NCBI GenBank assembly: GCA_025618425.1
Contig: CM046842.1
Coordinates: forward strand, 32,749,885-32,813,884
DNA: 64,000 nt
DNA from: Heliocidaris tuberculata
Lineage: Eukaryota; Echinodermata; Echinoidea; Camarodonta; Echinometridae
Reading direction: 5' to 3'
The first letter of the stretch is position 1. Each line of letters opens with the position of its first letter. A program made the position numbers and the translations under genes. The notes under the pieces were generated by a model. It was not told the origin of the DNA. It was given only the letters and a program-made list of their open reading frames with translations, and ran no database searches. Positions 23,050 through 34,005 of this stretch are shown here, in pieces.

Positions 23050-23870
23050 GATCTGTCGTAAAGAGAGGTTTCTCGTATTATGTACTTGCTGACAGAGAGA
23101 AGTCAAATGAGATGATACCTGGTCACCCCAGTGTGAGGCCTAGGCCTTCGGTCATATTGGCCACCACCAATAAAGGCTTCTTGGACTTTACAGAGAACTG
23201 GCTTGAGAGCTTAAAGAGATGTAACATCAGGGACAAAGTGACCGTTATAGCCGAAGATACTGCTACGCGTGAAATTCTAGCCAGGAGGAAGGATATCAAT
23301 CTAGAAATAGTGCTGACGAATGAAACAAATTTACCCGAGGGCGCCCTTCGCTTCAACACTCGAGACTACATCCGGCTAGTTAACAAGAGACCCAGTTATA
23401 TTTATGGGTACCTAAGAAAGGGCATCGACGTTTTGTTTACCGATGTAGATACCGTATGGCTACAGAACCCCTTCCCGTTCCTCGTGGGTGATTACGACGT
23501 ACACTTTGAAAGGGACGCCTACCCCGCTGACGAGACAAAACCTGGCGTGATTTGTGCAGGCTTTGCATACTACAGGGCCACCAACGCCACATTGGAGTTA
23601 ATGACAAAATGGATTCATATGCTCAATGCTAAACCAAACACACCAGACCAAGAGCTGCTGAATGAGTTGATAATAAGTAAGGCTGTTCGGGATACGCTCA
23701 AAATACATTTTCTAGATCGAAGACGGTTCCCAAACGGACAAGATTATTTCAACATAAAATGGCGAGAGAAAAATGCTGACGTAAAACCGATTGTTGTACA
23801 CAATAATTGGATTATAGGACATGATGTTAAGATAACAAGATTCAAGAAAGCCAGCATGTGGTATATTTAA
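23050..23870 (+). CDS. Nucleotide-diphospho-sugar transferase (GT77/RGXT-like), last exon
   Basis: This exon encodes about 272 residues ending at a TAA; the start lies in upstream exons not seen here. I place the exon start at 23050 because a T-rich tract and AG precede it and the frame is closed by a stop just before, at 23037-23039. An internal Met at 23112 would give 252 residues. Numbering from that Met, the features typical of the Nucleotid_trans/GT77 fold are an N-terminal beta strand (SVILATTNKGF, 13-23), the metal-binding DxD in LFTDVDTVW (108-116), a GDYDVHF acceptor-region motif (126-132), ICAGFAYYR (147-155), DQELLNELI (179-187), LDRRRFPNG (201-209) and a terminal VHNNWIIGH (229-237). 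Family members transfer pentoses or related sugars in the Golgi lumen; the substrate here is unknown. No membrane anchor is in this exon. It is fully open with no frameshift and looks functional. Confidence 0.85.
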
Positions 23871-23939
23871 TATCTTTGTTTAAAAGATGTTCTGTAGACA
23901 GTTGAGTATCTGAATATAAAAAAAAACAAAAAAAAAAAA

Positions 23940-24153
23940 ACGACCCAAGTCCATGGCAGGTCACTACGAGTAAAGTGAAAAAAAAGGAAATTATAATTTT
24001 GTATTTGTCTAGTAACATTATACTTGACTATGATTGTAAGGCAACATCGTATATACAAATTTAAATGTACACTGTTATCATAATTAACATTCACGTTACT
24101 TGTGTGTGTGTGTGTGGGGGGGGGATCCTTTTGTTTGATGGACTTGGGTCGTT
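23940..24153. mobile_element. MITE with ACGACCCAAGTCCAT inverted ends in 3' flank
   Basis: ACGACCCAAGTCCAT at the left end is repeated inverted as GATGGACTTGGGTCGT at about 24137-24152. A-rich and T-rich runs flank the ends, and a (GT)n/poly-G tract lies inside at about 24099-24123. A related end (ATGACCCAAGTCC) occurs at about 33300. It starts about 70 bases after the glycosyltransferase stop codon, so it probably lies in that gene's 3' UTR. Confidence 0.65.
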
Positions 24154-24230
24154 ATTTTTAATCATATGTACTTGGGTCATTCTTTGAATCATACAGAGTA
24201 GGCTACTGTAGTAATATGCCTTCTAGAAAG

Positions 24231-24236
24231 AATAAA
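24231..24236 (+). terminator. Candidate polyadenylation signal AATAAA
   Basis: AATAAA lies 361 bases after the glycosyltransferase stop and is followed within about 20 bases by GGGTTGTGTTATTTTTTT, a GT/T-rich downstream element. This is plausible for that gene but unverified. Confidence 0.35.
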
Positions 24237-24239
24237 TAA

Positions 24240-24920
24240 CAGACTGACAGGGTTGTGTTATTTTTTTCAGGTTTTAATCAGTACGGCTTACAAATCTGTG
24301 GTTGCATACTACGGCACAATGTCCCTCATCACCTAGAATGTTAATTTATTGGATAGCGTGTGTGTGTTTGTGTGTGTGTTTGTGTGTGCGCGTGTTAAAT
24401 GATGGCACATGTATGTGTTACGCCAACAGTTCAAAAACTTGCAAATTAAGTACTATACCCAATGATGATGCCCCCAGGCCCCAATACTTTGTATTTTTCA
24501 CAAAACATTGTAAGATTGAATTCAGTTAAAATTAAGTTTGAATTTATTCATCTGTTAAAACAATACAAAAAAGGTTTTGTTATTTGTATCAAAATTTAAA
24601 GAGTTTCAGTTTTGACAAGAGGTAGAATGTACAAATAATGTAGACGTATTACTGAATGGCTCAGACAGGTTGCATTTGAAGAGTGCTTAATAGGTATTGA
24701 ATGAGGTCTAATAAGGTTCATGTTATAATAGTTTTATAATTCATCACAGCAGCAGATCCAGGATGGGGAGGGGGAGGGGGTTGGAGATGGATGGCCATAG
24801 GTCATGTTGGAAATATTTTGAGGCATGCCCAAAAAGAAAGTTTCCGGCCTGGCAGCTCTTCAAGCCCCAAACAAAACTCACTGAGCGGTTGGGGGGGGGG
24901 GGGATTTAAATTGTAAAGTA
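24240..24920. other. Intergenic stretch, no gene recognised
   Basis: Contains a (GT)n tract (about 24358-24393), an AGCAGATCCAGGATGGGG segment at 24750-24767 (one end of the GGCGGATCCAGGG MITE family) and a poly-G run (about 24891-24903). No exon. Confidence 0.4.
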
Positions 24921-25041
24921 CACATTCAAAGAAAATCACAAATATGATAGATAATGTATCACTAGAAACTGGCAAGTTAACAGATAGCAATCGTATCAGT
25001 TTAAAGTCAACTACATATCAGGTAATTAAACAATAATACAA
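24921..25041. repeat. Dispersed repeat, copy 1 of 2 in window
   Basis: The ~121-bp block starting ACATTCAAAGAAAATCACAA recurs at 63880-64000 with only a handful of substitutions (about 95% identical by eye). The copy at the window end is cut off, so the repeat may be longer. Confidence 0.85.
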
Positions 25042-25064
25042 ATAAAACTACCTCCCAGCATCTG

Positions 25065-25720
25065 CGATATACGAGCGCTTCGCCGAAAAATAACAATGTT
25101 TCAATGACGTCAATAAAGGGAACAATCCTGTCCAAGCAGACGACGTCCCATAAAGAATGAACATAAGTGCAGTGCAGTTATTTCTCAAATTATAAAGAAT
25201 TTAGTGCATTCAAACGTGCCCATATTTCACGCCATTCTAAAATGGGAATGAAACAGATTCTGATTACTGAAATCTTTTGTTTGTAAATATATAGGATGAG
25301 GGTTAATGAACAATCAAAGAAACCAAACTTTCAAATTGAAAAGCCCGCTGAATGATTGCAAGGACGGTATTTATCCCTCATTCAACGCCGAACGTCCAGC
25401 GGTGCATGCAGCTGTGAATGCAATGGCGTCTATTTTGTTTACAAGCAACTGATTGCTTTATTCTTGTAACGCTTCATTTTCCATCCAAATAAACCCATGC
25501 ACGGGGTTTAGAGTGAGGCAATATATGGATTAAACATTTAGACTATCGCTAGTGAAGTGAAATAACTGAAGAGAAGATGACAAAACAGGCACTGAAAATA
25601 TGTAAGATGTTATGGGACATCGTCTGCTTGTGCAATTAACGTCCTCCCTTTGACGTCACACATTTCAGCGGCTTTCGGAGAGCTGTTCAGGTGCTCTGTC
25701 GGGGCTGTATTTCAGCAATT
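25065..25720. mobile_element. Foldback element with long imperfect arms
   Basis: About 650 bp with inverted arms. The left arm TGACGTCAATAAAGGGAACA ... GCAGACGACGTCCCATAA (about 25105-25153) matches inverted TTATGGGACATCGTCTGC ... CCCTTTGACGTCA (about 25611-25663). Weaker similarity continues outward (GAGCGCTTCGCCGAAAA against the complement of CAGCGGCTTTCGGAGAG) and inward (GCAGTTATTTC). Each arm contains the palindrome TGACGTCA. There are no coding frames and the exact ends are uncertain. Confidence 0.65.
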
Positions 25721-26059
25721 TGTAATTGATAATAATCATTACTTTGAAGCGTCGCAAGCGTCGAATTTTGACAAACTTGTCCGGTCTAAGCTTCACCTAC
25801 GCAATAATGAAAATTAAGTCAGTTTTAAAAATCAATGAATATCTGCTTTAAGGAGGCTGTCAGCTACCTCGATTAGAACATGTACAGAGTTCAGTCAAAA
25901 GGAAATGGGGGCGTAACCCCTTCGTCCTCCCTCCCCCTTACCGATCTGCCAATGCATCACAAGCATAGCATATTTACATGAGCATCAAAACATATGATGT
26001 CTTGACTTCAAGGAGTTACAATAATGCAAGAACACAGACCGCTATATTAAAGCTCTTAA

Positions 26060-29000
26060 GGACGTTCATCAGTTATGTTCGTGCGCACCTCAGCTGCGCA
26101 TCCTGGCTGGTTGTGTTACGTCATCACAACACCGGCAGAGTATTGCGCGCAGTTAAGACAATGGATACACACATTTAACACAATGCAATGGGTTCGCAAG
26201 TGTGCGCAGTAACAAGAACCCGGTGAAAACAGATGAAATCAATAATTCTGTACCTGTGAAAAATACATATACCGAATATTAACTAGCTTGAGCTGAAAGA
26301 TAACATTCGATGCCCCCTCATGAACTTTCTATAGGCAAAGTTAGTCGCATAGGAAAAATGAAAGGTAGATGTAATTTGGAATTCATAGTCATGGTCATCT
26401 ACCTCCCATTTTAGTACAATTCCTTAGCACAAAAAGAGAGCTGGAGAAAGAAAGTCAAATATATGCCCAAGAATCATTTGTCTATGCCATATGATTGTCT
26501 AATGATCATTATCCCTACAGTCAAAGACATGAGCAAATAGAATAATGAATAAAATTTCACTCAAAACGACTTACAATTTCCCTCTTTTTTATACACTGGT
26601 TCGAAAGTGTGAGTAAAATATAGACAACTATAGCTTATGTCGTTACCGTGATTATTATGTTTGAAATACTGGTAGTCGTGAACAGGTGCGCAAAAGTAAG
26701 GGTGCCTTACTTTTTTTTTTCCTGGGGAGGGGGAGGGGGCAAACACTCTGAGGTGCCCCACCTCACAAGAATATGGGTCCACTTCGCACGCTTGCTACCT
26801 GCTTACAGCCCTAACCCCCCCCCCCCCGACCATGCAAGCACATCCCCGCACCTCCTTTTCTTCCATATTCCGATATATTTTCAAAGTGCGAGGTCTATAA
26901 TTTTTCATTTAAAAAAATGGAATAACTGAAGCACTGTAATCATCAATTGTTTTTCAATATCCCTCCTTACACCTGAAATAGAGTTATTTTGTTTCTATAT
27001 TTTGTGTACAAAATTTTAAACACTTTTTGGTATACCGGCACCTCGCTGCCCGAATATGAGGATATTCAGGCGACTCGCTACCAAAATATGAGGATTTTCG
27101 GGAACCTTGCAAAATCATTTATTATAAAAATGGGGGGGGGGGGGGGCGCTGCTAGCATAAAAAAAAGTACATGGACCCCTTTTTTCAAACTCTCTCCTCC
27201 TTCGGTATAATTTTCTCTACAAATCTGGAAACTTTGGTGAAAATGACATGGATTTTGAATGTACAGGAGAGTTATTTTGCACCCATCCCATTCCTAGACA
27301 AGTTCCCAGCCAGCCATGCGCAGTTTTTGCGAGTTTTGCGAGTTTTTGACTTTTTCCGCCACCTGAGGGCGCTGCTAGCACAAAATCGAGTGCATGGACC
27401 CCCATTTTTTAAACTTTCTCCTTTTGCAGTATATAATTCTCTACAAATCTGGAAAAATTTACGAATCTGGCATGGATTTTGAATGTACAGTAGAGTTTTT
27501 TTGCACCTAACCCATTCCTAGAAAGGTTCCCAGCTAGCCATGCGCAGTTTTTGCGAGTTTTGCGAGTTTTGCGAGTTTTTGACGTTTTCCGCCACCTGAG
27601 GGCGCTGCTAGCACAAAAACGAGTGCATGGACCCCCATTTTTAAAACTTTCTCCTTCTGCAGTATATAATTCTCTACAAATCTGGAAAAATTTACGAATC
27701 TGGCATGGATTTTGAATGTACAGTAGAGTTTTTTTGCACCTAACCCTTCCTAGAAAGGTTCCCAGCTAGCCATGCGCAGTTTTTGCGAGTTTTGCGAGTT
27801 TTTGACTTTTTCCGCCACCTGAGGGCGCTGCTAGCACAAAATCGAGTGCATGGACCCCCATTTTTTAAACTTTCTCCTTTTGCAGTATATAATTCTCTAC
27901 AAATCTGGAAAAATTTACGAATCTGGCATGGATTTTGAATGTACAGTAGAGTTTTTTTGCACCTAACCCATTCCTAGAAAGGTTCCCAGCTAGCCATGCG
28001 CAGTTTTTGCGAGTTTTGCGAGTTTTTGACTTTTTCCGCCACCTGAGGGCGCTGCTAGCACAAAATCGAGTCCATGGACCCCCATTTTTAAAACTTTCTC
28101 CTTCTGCAGTATATAATTCTCTACAAATCTGGAAAAATTTACGAATCTGGCATGGATTTTGAATGTACAGTAGAGTTTTTTTTGCACCTAACCCATTCCT
28201 AGACAGGTTCCCAGCTAGCCATGCGCAGTTTTTGCGAGTTTTGCGAGTTTTTGACCGTTTCCGCCACATGAGGGCGCTGCTAGCACAAAAACGAGTGCAT
28301 GGACCCCCATTTTTAAAACTTTCTGCTTCTGCAGTATATAATTCTCTACAAATCGGGAAAAAATTACGAATCTGGCATGGATTTTGAATGTACAGTAGAG
28401 TTTTTTTGCACCTAACCCATTCCTAGAAAGGTTCCCAGCTAGCCATGCGCAGTTTTTGCGAGTTTTGCGAGTTTTTGACTTTTTCCGCCACCTGAGGGCG
28501 CTGCTAGCACAAAAACGAGTGCATGGACCCCCATTTTTAAAACTTTCTCCTTCTGCAGTATATAATTCTCTACAAATCTGGAAAAATTTACGAATCTGGC
28601 ATGGATTTTGAATGTACAGTAGAGTTTTTTTGCACCTAACCCATTCCTAGACAGGTTCCCAGCTAGCCATGCGCAGTTTTTGCGAGTTTTGCGAGTTTTT
28701 GACCGTTTCCGCCACATGAGGGCGCTGCTAGCACAAAAACGAATGCATGGACCCCCATTTTTAAAACTTTCTGCTTCTGCAGTATATAATTCTCTACAAA
28801 TCGGGAAAAAATTACGAATCTGACATGGGTTTTGAATGTACAGTATAGTTTTTTCGAACCCATCCCATTCCTAGACAGGTTCTCAGCCAGTTCTTACTAG
28901 TTTTGCGAGTTTTTGACTTTTTCCGCCACCTGAGGGCGCTGCTAGCATAAAAACGAGTGCATTGATCCCTATTTTTAAAACTATCTCCTCCTTCAGTATA

Positions 29001-29289
29001 CTTTTCTCTACAAATCTGGAAAGTTTGACGAATATGACATGGATTTTGACTGAATAATGGGGATTTGTATATGACATTGGGAATTCTGAGGCCTATCAAT
29101 GGCCAAAAGCTTGCGATGACGTCATTCTACCTGACACCCAATCATGGCACAGTTCAGTGTCCCATAGAAAAAAAGTAAGGACATGGACCTATAATTTTCT
29201 ACGCGTATTTGGGCTTCTCATGGACCAAAGTAACTGTAAGCAAAGTTTGGTGAAAATGACATGGATTTGACTTTAACTGTGGAACGTCC
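26060..29289. mobile_element. TTAA-bounded element A carrying a satellite array
   Basis: A 3230-bp unit flanked by TTAA (26056-26059 and 29290-29293). The ends are inverted: left GGACGTTCATCAGTTA, right TAACTGTGGAACGTCC. Order inside: a ~1.1-kb left segment, then a tandem array of ~224-bp monomers (about 27140-28990), then a ~300-bp right segment including GACGTCATTCTACC. Element B (29294-31843) is a second copy in the same orientation that shares the middle TTAA. Compared with B, A has about 220 extra bases in the left segment (roughly 26875-27115). There is no transposase. TTAA target sites are typical of piggyBac, but the classification is inference. Confidence 0.75.
27140..28990. repeat. 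Satellite array in element A, ~224-bp monomer
   Basis: The landmark CCACCTGAGGGCGCTGC (or CCACATGAGGGCGCTGC) recurs near 27359, 27592, 27815, 28039, 28264, 28488, 28712 and 28926, giving spacings of 233, 223, 224, 225, 224, 224 and 214. Each monomer also carries tandem 'TTTTGCGAG' units, CATGCGCAG, TTCTCTACAAATCTGG and GGCATGGATTTTGAATGTAC. Internal monomers differ little; the first and last are more diverged, as expected of an array homogenised in its centre. Minus-strand open frames of about 90-130 codons run across monomers but are not conserved genes. Confidence 0.95.
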
Positions 29290-29293
29290 TTAA

Positions 29294-31843
29294 GGACGTT
29301 CATCAGTTATGTTTGTGCGCACCTCAGCTGCGCATCCTGGCTGGTTGTGTTACGTCATCACAACACCGGGAGAGTATTGCGCGCAGTTAAGACAATGGAT
29401 ACGCACATTAAACAGAATGCTTAATAATGGGTTCGCAAGTGTGCGCAGTAACAAGAACCCGGTAAAAATGGATGAAATCAATAATTCTGTACCTGTGAAA
29501 AATATATATATATAACAAATATTAACTAGCTTGAGCTGAAAGATAACATTCGATGCCCCCTCATGAACTTTCTGTAGGCAAAGTTAGTCGTATAAGAAAA
29601 ATGAAAGGTAGACATGGTAGATGTAATTTGTAATTCATAGTCATGGTCATCTACCTCCCATTTTTAATTCCTTATAGCACAAAAAGAGAGCTGGAGAAAG
29701 AAAGTCAAATATATACCCCAAAATCATTTGTCTATGCCATATGATTGTCTAATGATCATTATCCCTACAGTCAAAGATATAAGCAAATAGAATAATGAAT
29801 GAAATGTCACTCAAAGCGACTTACAATTTCCTTCTTTTTTATACACGGTTCGAAAGTGTGCTTAAAATATAGACAACTAAAGCTTATGTATTGTCGTTAC
29901 CGTGATTATTATGTTTAAAATACTAGTAGTCGCGAACAGGTCCGCAAAAGTAAGGGTGCCTTACTTTTTTTTTTCCTGGGGAGGGGGGAGGGGGCAAACA
30001 CTCTGAGGTGCCCCACCTCACAAGAATATCGGTCCACTTCGCACGCTTGCTACCTGCTTACAGCCCTACCCCCCCCCCCCCGACCATGCAAGCACATCCC
30101 CGCACCGCCTTTTCTTTTATATTCCGATTTATTATAAAAATGCGGGGGGGGGGGGCACTGCTTGCACAAAAACCAGTACATGGACCCCCTTTTTTCAAAC
30201 TCTCTCCTCTTTCGGTATAATTTTCTCTACAAATCTGGAAACTTCGGTGTAAATGACATGGATTTTGAATGTACAGGAGAGTTATTTTGCACCCATCCCA
30301 TTCCTAGACAGGTTCCCAGCCAGATTATGTGCAGTTTCTGAGAGTTTTGCGAGTTTTTGACTTCTTCTGCCGAAAGAGGGCCCTGATAGCACAAAAACGA
30401 GTGCATGGACCCCCCATTTTTAAAACTTTCTCCTTCTGCAGTATATAATTCTCTACAAATCTGGAAAAATTTACGAATATGGCATGGATTTTGAATGTAC
30501 AGTAGAGTTTTTTCGAACCCATATCATTCCCAGACAGGTTCCCAGGCAGCCATGTGCAGTTTTTGCGAGTTTTGCGAGTTTTTAACTTTTTCCGCCAGGT
30601 GGGGGCCCTGCTAGCACAAAAACGAATGCATGGACCCCCATTTTTTAAACTTTCTCCTTCTGCAGAATGTAATTCTCTACAAATTTGGAAAAATTTACGA
30701 ATCTGACATGGATTTTGAATGTACAGTATAGTTTTTTCGAACCCATCCCATTCCAAAACATGTTTCCAGCCAACCATGTACAGTTTTTGCGAGATTTGCG
30801 ATTTTTTTTACTTTTTCCGCCGCCTGAGGGCGCTGCTAGCACAAAAACGAGTGCATGGACCCCATTTTTTAAACTTTCTCCTTCTGCAGTATATAATTCT
30901 CTACAAATCTGGAAAAATTTACGAATCTGGCATGGATTTTGAATGTACAGTTGAGTTTTTTTGCACCTATCCCATTCCCAGACAGGTTCCCAGCTAGCCA
31001 TGCGCAGTTTTTGCGAGATTTGCGAGTTTTTGACTTTTTCCGCCACGTGAGGGCCCTGCTAGCACAAAAACGAGTGCATGGACCCCCATTTTTAAAACTT
31101 TCTCCTTTTGCAGTATATAATTCTCTACAAATATGGAAAAATTTACGAATCTGACATGGATTTTGAATGTACAGTAGAATTTTTTTGCACCCATCCCATT
31201 CCCAGACAGGTTCCCAGCTAGCCATGCGCAATTTTTGCGAGTTTTGCGAGTTTTTGACTTTTTCCGCCACCTAAGGGCGCTGCTGGCACAAAAACGAGTT
31301 CATGGACCCCCATTTTTTAAACTTTCTCCTTCTGCAGTATATAATTCTCTACAAATATCGAAAAAATTACGAATCTGGCATGGATTTTGAATATACAGTA
31401 GAGTTTTTTCGAACCCATCCCATTCCTAGACAGGTTCTCCGCCAGTTCTTACGAGTTTTGCGAGTCTTTGACCTTTTCCGCCACCTGAGGGCGCTGCTAG
31501 CATAAAAACGAGTGCACTGACCCCCATTTTTAAAACTTTCCCCTCCTTCAGTATACTTTTCTCTACAAATTTGGAAAGTTTGGCGAATATGACATGGATT
31601 TTGACAGAATAATGGGGATTTGTATATGACTTGGGAATTCTGAGGCCTATCAATGGCCAAAAACCTGCAATGACGTCATTCTACCTTACACCCAATCATG
31701 GCACAGTTCAGTGTCCCATAGAAAAAAAGTAAGCACATGGACCTATAATTTTCTATGCGTATTTAGGCTTCTCATGGACCAAAGTAACTGTAAGCAAAAT
31801 TTGGTGAAAATGACATGGATTTGACTTTAACTGTGGAACGTCC
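29294..31843. mobile_element. TTAA-bounded element B carrying a satellite array
   Basis: A 2550-bp copy of the element at 26060-29289, in the same orientation, between TTAA at 29290-29293 and TTAA at 31844-31847. Left and right flanks of the array are closely similar to those of A (for example ATGTTTGTGCGCACCTCAGC and GACTTTAACTGTGGAACGTCC). It differs by small indels, a shorter left segment and a shorter satellite array. It encodes no recognisable protein. Confidence 0.75.
30170..31560. repeat. Satellite array in element B, ~224-bp monomer
   Basis: About six monomers of the element A satellite, with the GAGGGCGCTG or GGGCCCTG landmark near 30376, 30602, 30826, 31050, 31275 and 31489. Monomers here are more diverged from each other than in A (for example CGAAAGAGGGCCCTG and AGGTGGGGGCCCTG variants). 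Confidence 0.9.
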
Positions 31844-31983
31844 TTAAAGCTACTAAAGTTTAGCCTGATAATACAAAAGTGGAGTACATGTTGTAATTAA
31901 GTTTTGAAAATTCACCTGGAAAATTCCTCTACAAGTAAGCAAACTAAGAGTCAAAAATAAGTGATAGGTTATTACTCATTACA

Positions 31984-32364
31984 TTACGTCTTCAGAATAA
32001 GTGTGCTCGTCTAATATGTCAAAAACCAAAATGGTCCCACGTCACTCCACTACTCAATGAACTTCACTGGCTTCCCGTTTCTAAGAGAATACAGTACCGT
32101 ATACTGGTTCAGACTTACAAATCACTGTCAACCACACTTCCTCAATACATCTCCTCACTCTTTCAGCAACAGAGGACATCATATTCTCTTCGTTCTACCT
32201 CTGCTCCTTCCTATGTCATTCCAAAATCCCGAAAACAGGCTGGCTTCAATTCTTTTCAGTCACTTGCTCCACAACTTTGGAACAGACTCCCCGCATCTCT
32301 CCGTAATAGCACATCACTTGACATCTTCAAGAAACATCTAAAAACTTACTTATACAATTCTTAA
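31984..32364 (+). mobile_element. L2/CR1-type LINE, 3' end of ORF2
   Basis: An uninterrupted 126-codon frame ends at TAA (32362-32364) and encodes the C-terminal domain after the reverse transcriptase of CR1/L2-group LINEs. Recognisable segments are RLQNKCARLIC, NELHWLPVSKRIQYRILVQ, a RTSYSLRS-type segment and QLWNRLPASLRNSTSLDIFK. It is 5' truncated at about 31975, just downstream of element B. A 3' UTR follows, containing GGCGCTATATAAAT and an (ATT)n tail at about 32430-32456, as expected for this LINE group. It lacks the polymerase and endonuclease, so it is a dead fragment. Confidence 0.8.
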
Positions 32365-32456
32365 TTTACTTGAATAGACTTTAAGTGACAGCGCCTTGTA
32401 TCCTCTGGAAAAGGCGCTATATAAATCCAACTATTATTATTATTATTATTATTACA

Positions 32457-32881
32457 TTAAAAAATACCTATGAAAATACAAATTTGGTACTTTAAGCTAT
32501 ATCAATACTAATATTTCATTGATTTAAAACAATGCATTTGGCCGCATATACTTTAACATTATCAAGATAAAAATGAACAATATTTCCGATGGAGGTAATA
32601 TTGATTTCACATGAATAAATAAGAAAGAAAGCATCCAGTATAACTCAGATTTAGCTGTGCAGTGGTATTTGACACTGACAATAACACTATATATGACATT
32701 CTTTATGTTGATATAATCTATTAATATTTGTTGGTAAAAAAGCATGAAGCACAGTTACATTACACTTAATACTGCCATAATAGTTTGATTAATGCAACAA
32801 CAACAACAAAAAAAGGTTCAATCAGAAGCATCATCGTTACTATTAATGCTTAGAAAATAGTACTGACTTGAAAGAAAAAAC

Positions 32882-32912
<31 letters not shown>

Positions 32913-33300
32913 CAAAAAAAACCACAACACAGTATGGAAATTCAGTAAGCCCTATAGGATGTTCAATCAGTCTAGGTCCTCTAGGATAATTTAGAAAATT
33001 ATCAATTGGAATACACCAGCCATGTCAGCAACATATCAAGAACTAGAAAATATACAAATTTCAAACTGTAGCACAAGAGAGCACCCGATATAAAAAAAAT
33101 CGAAAGCACAATCCCGCCCCCCCAAAAAACAACAACATTTGTCACTAACAGTTTTTAGAAAAATACCTGAGTCAAACACATATTACTAATCAACTTCTAC
33201 AAATCAGCAGCAGGACTCCTGATGTTCTGATCAAATTTTGACTGAAGAGAGTGACAGTGAGTGATGAGAGAGGGCGCTGTGATATGAATGAAAAAAAAAA
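32457..33300. other. Intergenic stretch, no gene recognised
   Basis: AT-rich sequence with (CAAAA)n at about 32878-32920 and an A/C-rich patch near 33110-33137. No exon is supported. Confidence 0.4.
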
Positions 33301-33780
33301 ATGACCCAAGTCCTGGACTTTGGTCATTCTTATATTCATACTAGATTGCACTCATTCATTTTAGGCACTCCTGGGTAGAATTCAGGTTAATCATTTATAC
33401 ACAAGATGGGCTCATGTTTAATCAACAATTTCTCATGTTTAACTCAATTTGGCCAAAATGTAAAGGAGTGAATTTGCCACTCTACATTAGGAGTGAAGGA
33501 ACTTTCAATCCAAATCGGGTGGTAAAGCACTCCCTTTTGAGTGATCATGCCGATATTCCTTCATCAGCCGTCTCACTCACTGACAGAGTGAGCCTGTGTT
33601 CCGCTCGATATCGTATGAGGCCTGGATTATTTTCACTCGTGAGCAACGAGTGACGCTAGACAACCAAAAACAAGCCACTTAAAAATAATTGGCAGTGTCA
33701 TTTCTTTGTCGTGAACAAAACTACAGGCACCACTCTTGAAAAAGAGTGGTTAATAATACTCTAACGAACCAGATCTAAAT
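33300..33780. repeat. GAGTGAA/TTCACTC-rich repeat
   Basis: Multiple copies of GAGTGAA, CACTC and GAGTG in both orientations, including the hairpin CCACTCTTGAAAAAGAGTGG (33731-33750). Related stretches lie at 37795-38000 and 58855-59080. A MITE-type end ATGACCCAAGTCC lies at about 33302. Confidence 0.55.
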
Positions 33781-34005
33781 ATTTTTAAAATGACAGCACA
33801 TCGGTTAAAACGTGCAAACCATTAGGTATTACAACGTATCGGTACTGGTTGGGCTTCAGGCAGGAAACTTACCATAATTCGCATATTTAAATGATATAGG
33901 GATTTTGTCATAACTCATTTTGATAGATTATTTCTTGATAAAGATGTCTTGACGTGAATCAGTGGTTACATTTGAAAATTCGGTAGAAATTACGTTGTTT
34001 TAATG

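Noticed and set aside
27865..28863. Minus-strand frames of 65-134 codons repeated along the satellite
   Set aside because: They are phase-shifted translations of the 224-bp monomer, interrupted in most units, with no start/stop conservation.
30325..31270. Minus-strand frames of 97-150 codons (WRKKSKTRKTRKNC-like)
   Set aside because: Satellite translations, as in the first array.
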